Assembly: GCA_013398275.1 (NCBI GenBank)
Contig: VZSE01006253.1
Coordinates: forward strand, 434,001 to 498,000
DNA length: 64,000 bases
Source of the DNA: Promerops cafer
Taxonomy: Eukaryota; Chordata; Aves; Passeriformes; Nectariniidae
Direction of reading: 5' to 3'
Below are positions 51,305 to 64,000 of this stretch, in pieces (the stretch's first letter is position 1; every line of letters begins with the position of its first letter). The position numbers were made by a program, and so were the translations under genes. The notes under the pieces are model-generated. The model saw nothing but the letters and a program-made list of their open reading frames with translations. It was not told where the DNA came from and searched no databases.

Positions 51305-54300
51305 ACTGCTCTACAACAGCAGCAGAGACTAAAAGGAAACAACTCCCTTCTAACTACCCAAGGAGGTGAAAAAACAACACAATATAGGAGTCCAGAATCT
51401 TTCCAGTCTAGCTCTCATTAAACACTCTGGCCTTGAAGTGGGAAGGAAAAATTGGAAAAATAGAACAGCGTGTCTTGATTTTTAATACTCTTTAAAATAA
51501 ACTCGAACATCATGGAGAACTCAATGATTTAAAATTCAATTCATCATTTGAGTAATTTTCCTTTGCTCCTTGAAAAAAAAGACTAACTATGTGACCCAAA
51601 CCTTGCAGAATAGCTGCACGGACCTGCAGGTGGCTGGTGCTCCTTAGAGGAATTGAGAGAGGTATGATCATCATTCCTTTATCTCATCTTGGCTCTGGCA
51701 ACCTCCAGTCTGGGCTGCATCCAAACATAACACCCCATCAGACAGAGAAGGAAGACTGAAGTCCTAGGAACTGCCACCAAAAATGTGCCTCTAACTCAAT
51801 GTGCAGATATGAAACAAGTGCTATCTGTTCCTTGGTTTTACTCCTTTTCCCTAGGCTAATTTTCCTAATTCCACAGATCTCCACACCATAAAATACTTGA
51901 AAAAGAAAACAGTGCCTATGTCTCTTGGGTAAACAAGAGCCAAAAGGTCTTCTATAGAATATAAGGAATACAGCAGGCAAACTTTTTCAGCAAACAGAAG
52001 GAATAAGCTTTTAGCAGGCCACAGAAGGGATAACAAAAGAGCCTTCTCCTCTCTCCCTACTTTGCCTCCAAGCCCAGTTATACTCTCAGAGAATGTTTCC
52101 AGTTTGCCATTAGGCAAATTAATTCAGGCAATGTGACTAGCTAATATAAAACAATCATTAAATACTTTTTTAAATGTTCTTTGAAGACAGAAGAAACTCA
52201 TCTGTGCTTTAACCTCCAGCTTCACTCAGTGAAGGGTGAAGTACCCAGTGGAGCTCATATACAGGTCCTCTGGGCTATGAGGAGGAAAAAACAGTTTCTC
52301 GACTTCAGATAAATTTCTGAGAGGCAAGGTATTTATGCACCCATGTGTATGGGGAAAAAAAAGGGGTCAAGAAACCTTGACTGAAAGGTTTTCATCTTAA
52401 TTTGCATTTCTCTTGGTGAAGCTGGGAAAGGAGGCATGTCTCCTCACACAGGCCAGGATTAGAGACCTCATGGTACGGACAAATACTACAATTTGAAATT
52501 ACTATTGCTTCCTTGAGACAGTTGTCACAACTCTCTTTCAAATGGCAGCTATTTAAATTTTACTAAATAAGCAGCTTTACAGCAAAAAAGGTGTATTTGA
52601 AAATGTAAAGGTATTTTTAGGAAGCAGAAGAACAGTCACATCACATGCACATGAAGTCTAAATAGTATGTAGAGAAGTCATGCATCTGCTGCAGGAACAG
52701 AAGCTCTTGATTTCTTTGGATGTGGCCTTAATCTTTCAAGGTACCTCTTGTCATTCAAATGTCAACATCAACAACAGCCAATCTATTCTCATGATCTAAA
52801 CATCAAAACACAAGGCATGAAACCTCTTCTCAGTGTGAAGAACAACAACAATTTGACTACACAAAAACTTCTGCATGACCAGACCATGAGGATCTGCAAA
52901 AAGGATACAAGGAAGATTGCAAAGGATTGTGGTAGGGTTGCAGTTGTCACCTATGAAAGGCTTGCACCAAGCTGCATCAGTGATGGAAGAAAAAACCTGT
53001 CAACAAATCCATTGTCAATATTGCAACCAGGAGGTGAGAGCCCATGTACGTCAGTGCCCTCTTGGAAGAAGTCTCTTCTGTAGGACAGAACTATTGAAAA
53101 CTCTTCCGAACTCATGGAAATTATTATTTAGGCATATGGAAGATATCAATCCAAGAGTTTAAAGTTCAAGGTGTCATTCTACCTGCAAAGCTGAAGCACA
53201 GACTGGAGAGAGAGATGGATTTTTTAACTCTCCTCTCGTTACACAGGCAATACCACAGGCGTGTTGTCAAATGAATAGTGAGTAAGGGAAAAAAGCATGT
53301 TTGAACAACACTTCCCCTAGCCAGACAACCTCCCTGCACTCCACAATAATTTACCCAGTTAGGAAAGGCTAACAATTTACTAGCCAGGAAAAGAAGTCAG
53401 AATACAGAATAAGAATTTAGAACATGTGCCATACAGAAATGAATTAAAGATTTGTGTTCGAGTCTAGGCAGGAGGCGAAAAAAAACCTTACTGACACCGA
53501 CAGATTTACAACAGGAGATATATTCATGGAGCTACCTGCTCCCCGATGAGCACGAAGATCTGCTTTTCCATATATATGATTATATCATGATGTGTTCATC
53601 CCCAAAAGAGAAGGTGAAGACAAAATGATCATTTCTGCAGAGTAAGCCCTTGCAAGAGACAGCACTATAAATCCTAACCTTTCTCAGAGCTGCAAATCCT
53701 CCTGCTGCCTGCATGTCATTCCACACGGGAGACAGGCCGCTCAGCATGTAGCAAGTGTAATTCAGGCCGTCTCTAGGAAGTGAAGATTTAGCCACCCAGC
53801 CGTATGTTATGAATAACTTTGTTTTGCTAGCAGGTGCTGGGGATTTTTTCCATACAACACCAATTTTCGCTAAGTATCAGATCATCAGCAAATGCTTCCA
53901 TTTGCAAGCAGGACCCAAGCATCATTTTTCATCCCAAAGAAAGGGTGCAAAGGGTCTGCTGGACTCTCCCCTCGAGGATGAAACGTGGCTTGAGGAAAAT
54001 GTAGGAGGGGGAGGAATAATTTGCCGCCATGTGAGATCTGTCAAAAGTGAATTCCTGGGAGCCACCTTACAAAGGCTTTGAGCTTGTCCCTTGGTGGTCT
54101 GCCTCCAGGGAAACAAAGGCTGCTATCCAGTTTTCACGCTTTGTGTATCTCAAATCCCCCGTGGCTCCTGCTTCTTAGTCACTGTAAAATGGGGATGCTT
54201 TGGGGCAGTTTCAAAATGAGCCAGTTATTTTCATGGGGGCTTCCTTATGGAACACACTCAATGATTCTATTTCTTGCTTATCTGGCCTTTCTTTTTTTTT

Positions 54301-55314
54301 TTTTTTTTTCCATTATGTATTATTCATAAATCTACTTTGACCCCCATCCAAGGAGTCCTAGCTTGAAAGTTCTTTCAAGGTGCAATGTCAGCAGCAAAAA
54401 TCCAGCACTGATGAGTCCCACTCCTGTCACTGCTGGTCTTTCCCCAGCTCTCCCTTCACCATAAGTAAATTTGGATCCCCTCCAAACAGCCAGCTTTTTA
54501 CCAAGCTGCACCTCTGATCCTTATACACCCAGAGGCTGCTGAGGATGGGGAGCAGGACCACAGGCTGCCCATGGGGCACATTCCACCTGCATACAGTGGG
54601 ACTTGAGCAGTGATTTGACTGGGCTTTTTGCAACACTGCCCTTACCATAATGCAAATAATAATGCAAGTAATGCTAATAATAATTATCTACTACAATTGA
54701 GACGACATAGTTTTTATACAAAACCCTAGAGCAATCTGAATCTCAACTTTTTACAATATCTGGTGAAACAGAAATGAAATAAGCACTTTTTGAGCTGCAG
54801 CACTGATGTGAAGGTGATGTACCTGCAGATAAAGAAGCATATTCCACCTTTGCCACACAAGGCTCAGTTCCCACCATGAACTCTCTTCCATGGCTGTTTT
54901 CCTGCAAACTCACACCCACTAGTCCCAGCTGCTGCCAGTTGCTGCCTCCGGTCTGCTCTGTGTTTGGGATACTGCACATACTCCTTCTGACAGTTTGCAG
55001 AGGCTTGTATAAACTATTTGGATATAGTTTATAGTAAGAAAGAAGCCCATGAGATTTACAACTACTGTTTCCAGGGCCATAAATAGGTATGTAGGTATAA
55101 GGACAGCAGTAAACTGTTACTCTCAGAGGAAAAAAATACTATATATCTCCCTCAGACACTCTGTGTGGGGAGGTAGGGAAGCTCAAATGGTCCAGACCTT
55201 TACAGATGGGCAAATGAAGGGAGATTGAAAATAGAGATGCATATACAAAAGCTTCTTCACCGTTGACAGCTCCATGTAAAACGCACAACATAAAATGAAG
55301 ATTAAGGGAAAAGA
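51305..55314. other. Unique intron sequence
   Basis: Contains a T18 run at 54292-54309 and a TAATGCAAA-like degenerate repeat near 54645-54690. Overlapping plus-strand open frames at 52748-53162 (111 and 81 codons) in two registers are unrecognised. No gene is supported. Confidence 0.5.
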
Positions 55315-55385
55315 CTGTCAGGTTGGACTAGATGATATTTAAAGACGTCTCCCAACCCTAACCATTCTGTGGGTCTATGATTATG
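55315..55385 (+). mobile_element. CR1 3' tail fragment
   Basis: The sequence contains GGTTGGACTAGATGATATTT, then TCTCCCAACCCTAACCATTC, then a degraded tail TCTATGATTATGAG, the order of a CR1 3' terminus. It is about 70 bases long and is the only CR1 recognised upstream of the exon. Confidence 0.85.
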
Positions 55386-58300
55386 AGATGCCAAATCAAA
55401 ATCATGATAGTCCAGTAAGGACTTTACAAAGAGACTTTAGGATACAGCTTTTCACTCTCCACCAAAGAGGACATATGAATGTAGCCAGGTGCCTTTAAAT
55501 AAAAACATAATTCAACAGAACAACCGCTTGAGAACTAGCTAGATCTGACTAAACTAGTCAGGAAGAAAGAAAGAAAAAATTCTTTCTTGAGGTTAGGAAT
55601 TGGATTATTGGTTTTGCAGTGCCATTTCTCTTCAAGAGAGCTGTGACACACAGTAATAGAAAGAGATCATGATGGAAGTGGAAGGAGAAAATATTTTGAT
55701 TGAGATTCTCAACAAGTCTGAGATTTGAGAACAAAACCTAGATTTAGCAACGAACATTTTTCCTTCAGTAGGGCAGGAATCTGCAGAGAGCTGGCACTTG
55801 GTGCTGTGCCACAGGCATTACACGGAGCTGCTTCTGGAGCAACACACCGGAGTTGTCTACAACCAACTAGAGATCCCTACATGGGTCTGCCTGCTAGGCA
55901 CTGAAGAGCAGCCACCTTTCTGAAAGCCAGCTCCCCAAAATCTGCCTCTCAGTGGCCCTCTGATGAAAGAGTCTCTGAAACTTGGACAAACTATAAAACC
56001 CCACAACTGTTCACGAGAAAAAAGAAGGAAGGAAACAAAAAAAAAGGATTGTTGATACATACAGTGGCTGCTCTCCAACTTTTTCTGCAAAAAAATCAAA
56101 AGGTTTGTCATTTGTTCAAAGAAGCAGTACTTCAAGAGAGGGCTGCTGCCATTACTTTTTAAAATTACATCCAGCTCTGGCCATAGTAGTTGGTTAACCT
56201 GCCTAAGTAAAAAGCAATGCACAGCTACATCAGGTCAAATAAATCGCACTTTCTCTCAGATAAGTGGAATACACACTGCAGACATCATGTGGGAAATAGA
56301 AAAGCAGATGGAGTCAGCCTTAAGCCTAACAGTTCCGAGAGAAACCTACAAATTTACTTCTAGCTCACGTGTTAAGGTTCAATCACTGCAAGGAGGAAAG
56401 CTCTCCAACAAAGCTGGCCTTGGACTGACATCTGCATTAGAAATGCCCAAATGCATACAAGGTTCTAAATCCAATTATTTTGAAGGGAATATAATAACAT
56501 ACTATTTTTGATGCACATCAGGGAGTGCTTGTGGCACTTAGGAGAGACAGATGTGTCTTGGCTGTATGGAAGAGCCTCTGGTACCACCTCTGATGCCACC
56601 TCCACCAGTCACCACCACCCAGAGAGCAACCCTCAAGGAAAAAGCCCAGCACTGGAAGTCCTCAGCATGCTGGAACTCCTTCCACATTCAAACATTTCAT
56701 CCGTACTGAAACCACGATTCTTCCCCTCTCCAATGGTCGGCTCATGCATAGATATTTGAGATGATAACTACTTTTTAGCTAACCATACATTAACTCAAAC
56801 CACCACAGCTTCAGCTTTCCAACTCGGCCAGTTCAGTCACCACAGCTGGGAGTCCCTCAAAGCCAGTTGCGTGTTTGGAAAGGTTCAGCTTTGCAGGCAT
56901 GGCTCAATTAAAAGCTCCACAGAGCAAAGATCACTATTTAAAGCTGAACTGTTCACTTTTGTTTATTTATAGCAAAACCATTAATTGCTAATCACATATT
57001 TGTTTGCTAGAAAACCAACGCTCCAAAATAAACACCAAGTTTAGAGACTGTTCACAGAACACTGAATGGTATCAGGAACAGTGCTAAAAATGTAAATCAG
57101 AAACATCAAAACACATCAGGACTTCAACTGGAGGAACAAACAACCCATTATTTCTGTGCCAGAAAAGAGGCTACCCATAAGCCGCCAGTTACCCACAGAG
57201 TCATCTACAGTCCAGCAGTTATTTATGTCCTGAAGAATAACAGACACCATGGCAGAGTATCTGTTGAAAATATCTTCATGGCAATCAGCATATGTTAGAT
57301 TAAATGAGGTATCTCTTAATGCAGATTTTTGATAATCACCTTGGAAAAATGCCTTTAAAATATTTGGCATAAGAGGCAGAACCTCAGAAAAAGTGTATTT
57401 TCATTTACCATCCAGTTTCAAATGTCAAAATCATACAAAATTAAAAAAGAAAAAAAAAGAAGCTCGGCTTTCTTTTAGCTCTCCTCACTAACAGAGCTCC
57501 ATGCTTCCCTCTGGAGAAACACGTTCCTCAAATACCCACAGGAGCAGTGCATGGAAAACCAGGGGAAACAGCCATACAGATCTACAGTCTGCCCTTTCTC
57601 TATGAAACGCACTTTAAACAAGCACAGCAGCCCAGGCTTCATGGAGAGCCTCACAACCAGGCACACTGGGAAGCAGGAGCGAACTCCATGGCAGACTGCT
57701 ATCGACCTCCTGAAATCCCTATGGGTATTCTCTGAGGCACCCACACTCACTGGCTGCCACAAAAGCTTCGACTGCAAAGTGCCTCCACCTGCTCTGACAG
57801 CACTGCCCTTGAGGTCCCTGATTTTCGTGCATACTTGAAGGTCAGGTTAGTGCACACACTTAGCCCATTTCCAGATGAGGAAACAGGCACAATGTCTCAA
57901 GGCCCTTGCTCCACGCTACACAGGAGACCCCTCCCACATACTCCAGCTCTCACTGCCTTGCTAGGCTGCCCTTGGTACCTGCAAAATCTAGGGCAGGAAG
58001 ATTTCCCTACAAAGCATTGATGGCCTAAATTCCCAGAACAGAGGGTCAGAAAGTTGTGTTTCTCACCACCACTGCCATGGCTACCATTCAAAACTCATCA
58101 TTTATTCACAGGTCAGGAGTCTGGGTTTGGTCTTCAAAATTACACATAGATCTTGGAAACTTAAGTGGACACTGATCATGAAATGCAGACCAGTAAGGCA
58201 GAGGTAATTATAATAACACCAACAACATCAACAACAGTGTTACGCCTCCATTATGTTGTTTACAATGGCAGCCACCAAGAAGAACAGCTGCATCTCAATG

Positions 58301-61300
58301 TCTCACCCTTTTCTATTTGCTCTCCTGAAGTCAGGATCACATGCAGACAAAGGTCAAGTTGCAAAGCCTGTGCTCCCAAATCCTGGGCGTGCACACCAAA
58401 CACTGGCTGGAGTAAATCACCTAAATATGCAAGGCAAGGTCAGGCCCAGTCCCCATGACCATGCATTCGTCATGTCTCCCTCCTGTGCATCAGTCTGCTG
58501 TCAGATTCCTTGGTCTGCTGGTGCCACACCAAGTCCCTGCAGATAAATCTTTCTAATAGAGCCACCCCATCCCTTAGACACTTTGACAAGCAGAGAAGTT
58601 GCTAGTGAAGTGACCACCTCAGATCACATGCTGAACATCCAAACTAGTGCTTGCCAATAAATGGGGCAGATCCCATGTCCCTGAGCTGCTGTTTTCATGT
58701 TCCCGAAACACAGACAATCACTGCCTCTACACCTTCTGTTTGTTCACCAAGAGGGGAGTAATCAGTGCTGGCACCCCCACACCATCCCACCTGTTCCCTC
58801 AAAACCCAGGCATGACTATGCCATGCTACTGCATCCCTCGTGCCTCATCCCAAAGGTGCTGTGATGGTGTGCAGCTCCCAGGAGCTGTGCTAGGCAAAGG
58901 TACATGGATGTTCCCTCTTATAGCATCCCACAGAAGCAAGCTCAGGCCACATATTCACCATTCTCTTACCCTTTTTCTTCTGACAAGAGAAGGGGAAAAC
59001 TGCTCAGATGAAATAAAAAGAACTCCAGCCTAAAAAACAACTCTTAACTCATGCCCAGTGAGGGTCACTGCTCCTCAATTTGAAACCTCAGTTTAAAATG
59101 AAGTTCTGCATAACAAGGCACTACTTGCAGATAGCTCCTCCTCAGGTTTCACCATGCACTGACTGAAAGTCTGCTGCCATTTCAACCTGACCCCTGCAAA
59201 TCTCCAGAAAGGTAAAAAAAACAAAAGAAGCTGTTTCAGAGAGCATCAGGTCAAAGATCAAAATCATTCAGAATAATTTAATCTGTTTCCTCTGTGTTTT
59301 TAAGATGAAACTATGCAGGGAAAAAAAAAAAAAGATATACGAAATAGCAGTGCATGAGCTTACAAAGCAAACTTACAAATCCACGCAGAAGTGGGGAAAA
59401 AGCAGCATGCCTAGCTTGTGAAAGTATTATGGGTAAGGACAAAATATCTGTATATAATAAAGTTCTGTACCACTTTGATGGGAAAAGACTGCCAATAGCT
59501 TTTGGCATATGAAAGCTGCTGCGAGGACTTCAATAAAACTGAGTATACTGTTAAAAAACCTTCTCATATGCATCCCTAGAATTTATCTTCAAATGCCACT
59601 TTATTAAATTCTGTATTCTCTGGCTTTTGGAAAAATGCATTTATTTTATTAAATGAAACTACACAATATTGTTTCTCTGAAGAAAAAGCATCAGTAGGAA
59701 CATAAAGTAGTTCTTTCAACACTAAAAAATGCACAACGTTTTGAACTTGAAACCAGCTTCCAGTAAGAGAGCACACTTCTAGTACAAGCGAGGGTGGAGG
59801 GTGTACACACACACACAGAGCCCATTTCATCACGCCCAGCTGCCCTCATATCTCATGTAACTACATAGCCCGTGACAGTTACAGACGTTTCAGAGTTTAA
59901 ATCCTTGTTGCTGTGTTTCTAGGGAATATCCCAAGGTCTAGCGGAGTCTTGAAGAACACGAAAGCATTAATTCTTTTTTTGACATGCGAAAATATTGCTG
60001 CCAAGCAGATGTTCCTCAGGTGCATATGAAAGCATCCTCTGCAGCCAGTGGAACAATGAGATGTGCAAAAAACCATGGAGGTAACACACACACAGCTTCA
60101 TGCTCACGTGCAGCATCAGTGAAAGGCCACGACAGCCAGTGCATCACCGCGTGAGCCTGGGCACCACAGCCTGGAGGCTCCTACCAACTTCTTTGCAAGA
60201 CTTGCAGACCCTCTGCACAACTAAACCTAATTATATTCAGGCATAATCCTTTCCTGCCACAGCTTGGTGATCACTTTACAGCAGGATAAGCCACCGTGGC
60301 CACCAAAGCAGCTGTCCCAGGCTCAATCCCCTGGCTTTTTCCTGTTGGGGTTTTTTTTTGTATTTTTTGTGGTTTGTGTGTGTATGCATGGTTCTGGCAT
60401 TGGTTTTGTCTTCGTTATTGCTGTTTTGGTTTAGTTTGGATTTTGTTTATTTGTTTTTTATTGATTTTGTACTCAGTGGGGATTGAGCTGCCCTATTGCA
60501 AATATGCCTGTGAACAAAAGGGAGGGAGGGAGATGGGAATGGGTGCCTGGGGCAGGCAGGATACTTTCCATGTCCATGGCAGCTCAAACTGTTTGTTAAA
60601 CAACAGCCGGAGTTGAGGCAACCAAGATGGTGTGTAAAGAGCAGAAAGTACCTTTGAGAAACATACTGAACACTATCAAAATACCCAAGCCTTAAATAGA
60701 CACATGAAGTGTTTAAATGCTTTCACACCCATAACAAGTTTTGTTTACTGCCCAGCATTTAAACAGCTTTTTCTTTACTATTGTAAAATTGTTCCCAAAC
60801 AGTGTGAATTTCATGTTACAATGAATAGTAGCACTCTAACCCCTATTTACAACCCATTCGGCAACATAATTCCAGAAATAGCATGCAGGATTTCCACACT
60901 CTAAGAAATAAAACCTGTTCTTGGCTCAAAAGAATTTGTGCAAATTAGCTGACAAGAATCACTTCCTTTTGTTCTTCCTCTCTGATATAGAATATTAACA
61001 GAAAAAGAGAATCACTAACCAAGTAATATGCAAAACTTTTATTAAAAGCATTAGAACCACGAAGCACTGTTAACGTCCCTCTCGTAATTACATGCAAAAT
61101 GTTCAGTATCCAAGGAAACAGCGTAGTAATGAAGTTGGAGACTACTGTATAAATGCACCTTCTAAATCACCACCAAGAATGTCTATTCCAGAGGAACTGG
61201 CCAGTTTATTAGTGTGTGACATCCTGATCGCTTGGACATGCTACAGCTTAAAAACAAAAAGCTAACAAGCCACTTTTCCATAAAGGGCCCTTTTGTTTCC

Positions 61301-64000
61301 CATGTATGAACAGCTCCTTCTTAGCATCTAGTTACAGAGTTCCTCTGCAGAGCTGAGGATTTCTATAAGCCCGTATTCACCTTCATGGGAGTTGTTCAGT
61401 AATGATGGGCACTAATTAAACTGCATAGCCAGCAACAAATGAAGCAGAGATGCTGTCCTTTGCTCCAAGTTCTCAGCAAACTAAAATGTGCAATAGGAGA
61501 AATACTGAAACTGCACTCTTCTCCAGACCCCCCTAGTCTGAAATCCACTTCACTGGCACCAAGCACTACTGTGTATTGACTCACGCCCACATTATTAAAA
61601 TTAATTTAAAAACGAATACTTAGGCTCCAATATCAACAGCTCATGTTCTGGGATGTTTTGTAGGAAGGCAAGGCTACAGTGAGGAAGCCAATGCAAAATT
61701 AACTCCTGCATTTTGGTGTTAGCACTTAGAGCATCATGCCAAACCCCTGGGTTTTCAGCTCAATTTCAGCAAGCATTCATTTATTCTCCTGATTTCTCTG
61801 GCAGCTTATTCCCCACAACAACCACTGAATATAAAGCATTCCTGGTGGGTTCAACCACTCTGTCATGCTGAAGATGAACTTTGGTATTCCTCTCTTCCAG
61901 TACGTGTGACAGTTTATAGGAGTACCTCAACATCCCTGCTTCTCCAGATGCCCCTGCAGTCTTTCTATGTGACCTTTACATTCTTTTCTGGCTCATTTTT
62001 TCCCGTGACTGACCAACAACACACACAGTAACAGAGCTCTGTCGCTATCCTGGATACTTTCAGGGATGCTGTTTTGGTAAAAGAGGTGCCACCAGCACCT
62101 TCATGCTCCCTCCTCTTTTAAGCCTTGTCTCTTCAGTTTTCCCAAACTTCACTCCTTTCCCAGTGTAACCTTTGTCATCTCTGTAAGATCTAAAGGCAAC
62201 TTGTCTGCCCTGCTCTCTCCACTCACACTGTTTCGGGGTGGGGGGGGTCTTGTATCGTTTAAAGAACTTTCTACATCTTCAGTATATTCTGTCACTTTTT
62301 TTACACTTCCCCTCTTTCAGATTATGTAGGGATGATCCTCATTTTTCCACCCTGAACATCTTCCTCTCCTGGAACACCTCACTTTGTCTGCTGCTCTCTC
62401 TTCTCAAGCTCCAAAGCTCGCTTTCACATACCACAAAAAAGATCTCACCCAATTAACCTTTTTAACTGGCTCCTATGCCTTAAATCCTTTCTTAAAAGGC
62501 TGTAACAAGTTAGGACCATAGCTTTCTCTCTCTACTCTCTCCCTCTCTCAGTATATCCCAGTTGTACAGCATGTCCTAATGGGAATTTCTGCATTGTATC
62601 AGTATACCTACAAATCTTTATAGCACCATAATTATCTGATTAACAGACTGGCTAAACCCCTTTATTTTCTAAAGGCATTGCCTTGTACTCTTGTACTTGA
62701 AGCAGCTGTGCACTCAAAGCATTTAAGAGAGTGAACTTTCTCATTCCCATCCCATTTTACTGTATGGTCAGCTCATCCACTTCACCAGCACTGGTTTTTT
62801 ATTTTGCTTATGACCAAAAGCCATGACAGAAGTAATGCCAAGCGTATCAAACCTCTCTCAAAAGCCACATCGAGATGCAATACCTAGAAACACTACATCA
62901 ATGAAGTCAGAACCCGGTAATGGTCACGACCTGTTGGTGTTGAGAGCTGGTGCACCTTTGTCAGGTACTTTCTACTTAATGCAAAAGGTTACAATTCCAA
63001 TCAAGGCTGATTAATTCAGAAAATTCTGAATTAAAAAAAAAAAAGTCTGGAAGGGCATGGGGACATTTCAGTAACTTCCCAAGATGATATTGCTTATGCA
63101 GACTCAGCAAGAACTCAGCAGCAAGGAAATGAATTTGAATTAATTCAATCTTTAATAGGCAGATGCTAGATCAAAACTGTAAATATTAACTACCTCCACA
63201 AAATCCACTGCTGAATGGGTAGCTCTCCTAGCCAAGTCAACAGCACCCTCATTTTCAGAGTTACATGGCACCTATATCTTGGTTCAGTGGGAATGTCACT
63301 GCTCACTACCATGAAAAACTTGAGTTCTTCACCTCTGCCTGTTTTAGTTTACTTATTGTGGTTTATGCTTATCTGTCTGCCATGAATGTCATGAGGTTTA
63401 ATTAGTTTTGGTCTGCAAAACACACTGAGATCCCCTGGAAAAGCTGTATATGCAATCACAGTAGGATCCCCGCAAGATAATTTCCTTGGCATCCCCAGAG
63501 GATCCAGCACAAGTAGCCAGAGGACAACTCCAAAGACAAGGTACTCAAAGCACGAAATTCTGCAATCTCCATCTGTAGCTCGAGAATCAAAAGTTTCAGG
63601 GGCAGTATTTTGGTGCAACATAGAACGAAACTGCTGTGGGAGCTACAGAAAAGTGCTGGCAAAAACGTTATCAACAGCATCTTTCAGCATAAATAAAGCA
63701 AGTAAAAAAACTAAACCAACTCAACAAAAACCTTAAAATAGAAATATTAGGGTAAAAAGTGGAAATCAACAATACTAACAAAAGCACCATGAGGGTTTCT
63801 TAAATATCCCAAACAGCTTAAAGTTGCTCAGACTTCTGTATTCAGTAACTGTTCAGGACACAGATTTATTTATTTATGGCTCAGAAAAGAATTCCAGCTC
63901 AGAAGCTTTCCAAAGAACAACCCTCTCCAGTTCTGCATGGGCACCTCAGCCAACTTGCCCTGCCATTTCTTATTCTGATGCTAATGCAGTTCAAACAACC
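55386..64000. other. Unique intron sequence to the window edge
   Basis: Visible items: motif-dense AT-rich block at about 56830-57015; an ACACAC stretch near 59806; an A13 run at 59321-59333; a G/T-rich tract at about 60345-60465; pyrimidine-rich sequence at about 62090-62560 with a G8 run near 62239; and two inverted repeats at 63011-63034 and 63135-63148. No coding frame, RNA gene or named repeat beyond these. Confidence 0.5.
63011..63034. repeat. Inverted repeat, 11-bp arms with 2-bp spacer
   Basis: Arms TTAATTCAGAA and TTCTGAATTAA are exact reverse complements separated by AA, followed at once by an A run. A second perfect palindrome, TTGAATTAATTCAA, lies at 63135-63148. The A run might mark the end of a decayed element, but no family was recognised. 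Confidence 0.9.

Larger units (their letters stand above)
47915..64000 (-). other. FAT3: FAT3 intron upstream of the first coding exon (partial)
   Basis: The splice acceptor at its left edge implies this is intron leading back to a non-coding 5' exon. No CpG island, TATA-type promoter arrangement or convincing exon was recognised to the right edge, so the promoter is probably outside the window. It contains one short CR1 tail, three TA/CA/TG microsatellites close to the exon, a purine tract and a G/T-rich tract. Confidence 0.75.

Noticed and set aside
60296..60616. 106-codon frame with apparent membrane segments
   Set aside because: The hydrophobicity is produced by G/T-rich low-complexity DNA coding F, L, V, C and W. 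No family is recognised.
1..64000. CRISPR arrays, bacterial operons, tRNA or rRNA genes, endogenous viral elements
   Set aside because: None was recognised on either strand, and the sequence is vertebrate intronic DNA.

Overview
This is a 64 kb piece of a vertebrate nuclear genome, most likely from a bird. It is AT-rich intronic DNA with one large protein-coding exon. The dispersed repeats I can name are all CR1-type LINEs, several ending in the avian/archosaur CR1 tail (variants of ATTCTATGATTCTA). I saw no SINE, no LTR element and no bacterial-type gene organisation. The species cannot be fixed from this; a crocodilian or turtle is the alternative.

The one gene I can support is FAT3, an atypical giant cadherin, on the minus strand. 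Its first coding exon spans 44603-47914: splice acceptor, 17 nt of 5'UTR, start codon, signal peptide, nine cadherin repeats and the start of a tenth, ending at a consensus GTGAGT donor in phase 1. Transcription runs right to left. So 47915-64000 is the upstream intron and 1-44602 is part of the next intron. No other FAT3 exon was recognised.

The intronic sequence holds eight CR1 copies or relics, four on each strand. One is an ancient relic (about 1270-1740) in which reverse-transcriptase motifs can still be read. Two are younger sibling copies about 10 kb apart (8703-9715 and 18660-19466). The first sibling carries an exact 266-bp direct repeat around a single N, which looks like an assembly join error. 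The rest is unique intron with microsatellites, homopolymers, a 20-bp perfect palindrome, a purine tract, and several AT-rich blocks dense in homeodomain-type motifs that are candidate conserved non-coding elements.

I found no undescribed multi-gene system. The observations most worth checking are a two-codon uORF whose stop overlaps the FAT3 start codon, a sharply bounded CpG-rich patch inside the exon, the false duplication at the N, and the candidate regulatory blocks.
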